From Simkaniaceae bacterium (lineage in GTDB: Bacteria; Chlamydiota; Chlamydiia; Chlamydiales; Simkaniaceae), in contig JAPOVA010000007.1 in the NCBI GenBank assembly GCA_026708385.1, positions 1 to 48,129 of the forward strand: a stretch of DNA of 48,129 bases, in the 5' to 3' direction. How positions within the stretch are numbered: position 1 is the first letter of the stretch; each line of letters begins with the position of its first letter. The notes below the pieces were generated by a model. It ran no database searches and was not told where the DNA came from. It was given only the letters and a program-made list of their open reading frames with translations. The position numbers were made by a program, and so were the translations under genes. Of the stretch, positions 45,973 to 48,129 are shown piece by piece.

Positions 45973-46043
45973 GGTGGCATGGCCAAGTGGTAAGGCGGGA
46001 GCCTGCAAAGCTTCTATCCCCGGTTCGAATCCGGGTGCCACCT
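45973..46043 (+). tRNA. tRNA-Cys (GCA)
   Basis: Cloverleaf with acceptor stem GGTGGCA/TGCCACC, D arm, anticodon stem GGAGC/GCTTC (one G-U pair) with loop CTGCAAA (anticodon GCA at 46005-46007), T arm with GTTCGAATC, and discriminator T. CCA is not encoded. Aspartokinase starts 38 bp downstream. Confidence 0.97.
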
Positions 46044-46081
46044 TCATTTGGTGTGTGTCGTGCTTCAAAGTGCCCCTACCG

Positions 46082-46888
46082 ATGGAAGAGAAGAGTGTCG
46101 TCATGAAATTCGGAGGGGCGGCCTTGGCCGAGCCCTCGTCAATCGTCCGAGTCGCCACATGCATCAAGGTGAAAAGAGCTTCTCACGAGCAGGTGGTAGT
46201 CGTCGTCAGCGCCATGGGCGACATGACCGACCGTCTCCTCTCCCTTGCCCGGACGGTCTCTCCGCAAGATCATGTGAGAGAGCAGGACATGCTACTTTCC
46301 GTCGGCGAGAGGATCAGTATGGCTCTGCTCGCCATGGCTCTCCGCGACCTGAAAGTAGAGGCGGTCAGTCTGACGGGAAGCCAATCCGGGATCATCACAT
46401 CTCGCAATCATGTCAACGCCGGGATCAAGCGGATCAACCCGACCCGGATCGTCGAAGCGCTCAGTCTCGGCAAAACGGCGATTGTTGCGGGTTTTCAGGG
46501 AGTAAGCGAAGAAAGAGAGATCACCACACTCGGGAGGGGAGGATCCGATACGACGGCCGTTGCCCTCGGCGTAGCTCTCCGGGCAGAGAGGGTGGAATTC
46601 TACAAAGACGTGCCCGGTTTTTTCCCTTACGATCCGAAAAAAGAGCCGACGCCGAGGAAGAGAAAGACCCCCTCCCCGCAACTCTCTTTTCAAGAGGCGA
46701 TTACCCTTGCCGAACAGGGATGTTCCCCCCTCCACATTCGTGCACTTCGCCTGGCCGCTAAAAACCGGATTCCCCTCCATGTTCTGAGCTTCAGAGAGGA
46801 GGAGCGTCGCCTCCATGCCGGCACACACATTACCTCCGGTACACACACACCCCATACGGGGGTAGAACCGACTTACGAGACTCTTTAG
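46082..46888 (+). CDS. lysC: Aspartokinase catalytic domain without ACT domains
   Basis: Phosphorylates aspartate in the first step towards diaminopimelate and lysine. Amino-acid-kinase motifs: VVMKFGGAALAEPSSI at the start, VVVVVSAMGDMTDRLL, LLSVGERISMALL, TLGRGGSDTTAVAL, and VEFYKDVPGFF. The 268-aa protein stops where the kinase domain ends (LHAGTHITSGT); the ~160-residue pair of regulatory ACT domains found in most LysC proteins, including that of Chlamydia, is absent. ATG 46082 has a poor ribosome binding site; ATG 46103 is too late to include the full first strand. Without ACT domains the enzyme would not be feedback-inhibited by lysine. dapB, asd and dapA are not adjacent. Confidence 0.9.
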   Translation: MEEKSVVMKFGGAALAEPSSIVRVATCIKVKRASHEQVVVVVSAMGDMTDRLLSLARTVSPQDHVREQDMLLSVGERISMALLAMALRDLKVEAVSLTGSQSGIITSRNHVNAGIKRINPTRIVEALSLGKTAIVAGFQGVSEEREITTLGRGGSDTTAVALGVALRAERVEFYKDVPGFFPYDPKKEPTPRKRKTPSPQLSFQEAITLAEQGCSPLHIRALRLAAKNRIPLHVLSFREEERRLHAGTHITSGTHTPHTGVEPTYETL

Positions 46889-46957
46889 AACCGGGTAAAG
46901 CACCGCTCCGTCCCCCCTTCTACCCCGCCGGTCACTGACGGCCCACGAAAAGGCCGG

Positions 46958-47578
46958 TCACAGGCGCATGCCGGTAAGCGGATCCGGTCTTGCGGTAGGC
47001 CTTGCAGTAACGACGGGGGGATCTTCCTGCCCCTCCGGACTCGATTCGCTCACGTTTTCCACGTCGAGAAACACCCTTACCCTCCCCGAGATATTCTCCG
47101 TGCTTCGTCCGCACACGTCACGAAATGACACGTGTGTCTTGACCATATCGACCGCCCCTGCTAACGCACGCAACCGATCGAGTTCCTCCACGGTCCTCTC
47201 GTCAACTCCCCTAAGACATTCCCTCATCTCGTACGTAGCAATCGAAAGGCCCCACATCGGAAGAGCTACGTGGAGAATCTGCAAAGCCGTAGTAGCCACA
47301 CCCGCACCGGACGCAACACACGCCATAGACGCGAGGCACGCTTTCATAATCGGGCGGGTACCGATTTGCTTCTCCCCACTTGCACGGAATGCGACCCTAC
47401 TTTCCAAGGAAAAAATTCTATCCCTGAGGGACTGATCGATATCCTCACCCGGCCCGATACGATCCACATCCTCACAAATACGCAAAAGCGCATCCCGCAT
47501 CGCCGAGCAAGAGGCATCCCCATCCCAACCTGTCTTCGCGATCAACGTACGCACACAATTTCCCAAGTAACTAGCCAT
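46958..47578 (-). CDS. Protein with paired hydrophobic segments, 206 aa
   Basis: Not recognised. From ATG 47578 (MASYLGNCVRTLIAKTGW; GGGAGA 7 nt upstream) there is a helical N-terminal part, two adjoining hydrophobic stretches at ~77-99 and ~100-117 (MACVASGAGVATTALQ, then LHVALPMWGLSIATY), a helical section (VDERTVEELDRLRALAGAV), and a polar proline-rich tail (TARPTARPDPLTGMRL). The architecture resembles the 274-aa protein at 45077. Cysteines are frequent in the first half. Its start overlaps the stop of an upstream 111-aa frame as TGATG. Confidence 0.7.
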   Translation of the reverse strand: MASYLGNCVRTLIAKTGWDGDASCSAMRDALLRICEDVDRIGPGEDIDQSLRDRIFSLESRVAFRASGEKQIGTRPIMKACLASMACVASGAGVATTALQILHVALPMWGLSIATYEMRECLRGVDERTVEELDRLRALAGAVDMVKTHVSFRDVCGRSTENISGRVRVFLDVENVSESSPEGQEDPPVVTARPTARPDPLTGMRL

Positions 47579-47913
47579 CAGGGCATCTCCCTCTCCGTTG
47601 CAAACCCGGAAGGGGACATTGTAATCCGAGAAGAGCAATAAAAGCAAAAGCCATTCCGACAAACCTTCCGTACGTCCGAAATGATCATCTCCTCAAGATA
47701 ACGAAGTCCGGGTAGCCCCTCCCGTCGATCACGGCAAACGGACAACACGAGATCGACCATTCGGGCAGAGGATGTGGAGGCCGGAGAGAGTGTACGGGAC
47801 AGGGTTCCCGGGTCGAGCGACACCGGACCGGATAACCGAAGGCGGTGCCGGATACTCGTGCAAAGGGGGGCCACCCCGACAATCCGTCTCGGCGGGAAAA
47901 GCCCCGTCATCAC
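47578..47913 (-). CDS. Possible small gene, 111 aa
   Basis: Weakly supported. Starts GTG-ATG (47913/47910) about 20 bp after an AT-rich TATATATAA box in GC-rich DNA, and its TGA overlaps the ATG of the downstream 206-aa gene (TGATG), a typical coupling pattern. Codon choice looks like that of neighbouring genes. The product is basic at first (PRRIVGVAPLCTSIRHRLRL), then helical (RREGLPGLRYLEEMIISDV). No recognised domain. Confidence 0.35.
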   Translation of the reverse strand: MMTGLFPPRRIVGVAPLCTSIRHRLRLSGPVSLDPGTLSRTLSPASTSSARMVDLVLSVCRDRREGLPGLRYLEEMIISDVRKVCRNGFCFYCSSRITMSPSGFATEREMP

Positions 47914-48129
47914 CCCCGTTCCGGGTTATATATAAGGGGTGAACGGCGGGGATATCTCCCGTAAACATCAACCCGTTTTAGAGCAAGTCCCCCCCTGAAC
48001 GACCCCGATATGTTTTACCTCCCAATTTTTAGATAGTGTAGTGTAGGCTTCTTCTTAACTCTCTAGATTGCCAATAATTATGTCCCTGTTTAGAACAAGT
48101 GGCAAAGCATGAAAAAGGGGGAAACATCA
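47914..48129. other. Right edge: possible IS3-like end and start of a transposase gene
   Basis: No intact gene. TGAACGACCCCGATATG at 47996 resembles the terminal repeats of some IS3-family elements, and ATG 48109 begins a frame (MKKGETS) whose DNA is similar to the first 18 bases of the window, where the decayed OrfA begins. TTAGAGCAAGT (about 47979) and TTAGAACAAGT (about 48091) form an imperfect direct repeat. The segment could be the left end of another copy of the IS. Confidence 0.3.

Overview
The window is a piece of chromosome from a member of the phylum Chlamydiota. The main evidence is a chlamydial type III secretion (T3SS) operon in the order known from Chlamydia trachomatis (CT663-like chaperone, cdsD, cdsE, cdsF, cdsG, CT668-like, cdsN, cdsO, cdsP). 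It is supported by other chlamydial gene clusters: tig-clpP-clpX, ssb-pepA, prfB-acetyltransferase-yebC, dnaG/mutS/uvrC, rpsP-trmD-rplS-rnhB, and fabI next to a Cof-type HAD phosphatase. Base composition is clearly above 50% GC by eye, which is high for this phylum. No rRNA genes or CRISPR arrays are visible.

Layout from left to right. 1-1320: a decayed IS3-type transposase and a small unknown gene. 1321-4800: divergent genes for a membrane sulfatase-fold enzyme and a cytoplasmic trehalase. 4866-8412: tRNA-Gly, trigger factor and the ClpXP protease. 8495-11972: two leftward genes, one a 967-residue repeat-containing protein that could be an effector. 12135-19801: the T3SS operon. The place where cdsQ is expected is taken by a 965-residue ankyrin protein (19989-22886). 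23074-27425: FabI, an unknown enzyme-like protein, a HAD phosphatase, a FliO-like membrane protein and a membrane-anchored kinase-like protein. 27488-31988: the rpsP-trmD-rplS-rnhB cluster, split by about 2.4 kb that carries decayed DNA and an opposite-strand ankyrin gene. 32131-35265: ssb, pepA and a third ankyrin gene. 35356-38226: the leftward prfB, acetyltransferase, acetyltransferase, yebC cluster. prfB needs a programmed +1 frameshift, and the first acetyltransferase has an in-frame TAA. 38735-44955: leftward dnaG and rightward mutS-uvrC. 45077-48129: a protein with two membrane segments, tRNA-Cys, an aspartokinase catalytic domain without ACT domains, a second protein with two membrane segments, and a right edge that resembles the IS at the left edge.

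The genes fall into a conserved housekeeping backbone (translation, replication and repair, proteolysis, lipid synthesis) interrupted at operon boundaries by host-interaction candidates: ankyrin proteins, proteins with paired hydrophobic segments, and a large repeat protein. The T3SS could export these. Long poly-C tracts (9-11 C) occur inside T3SS genes and may cause frame slippage.
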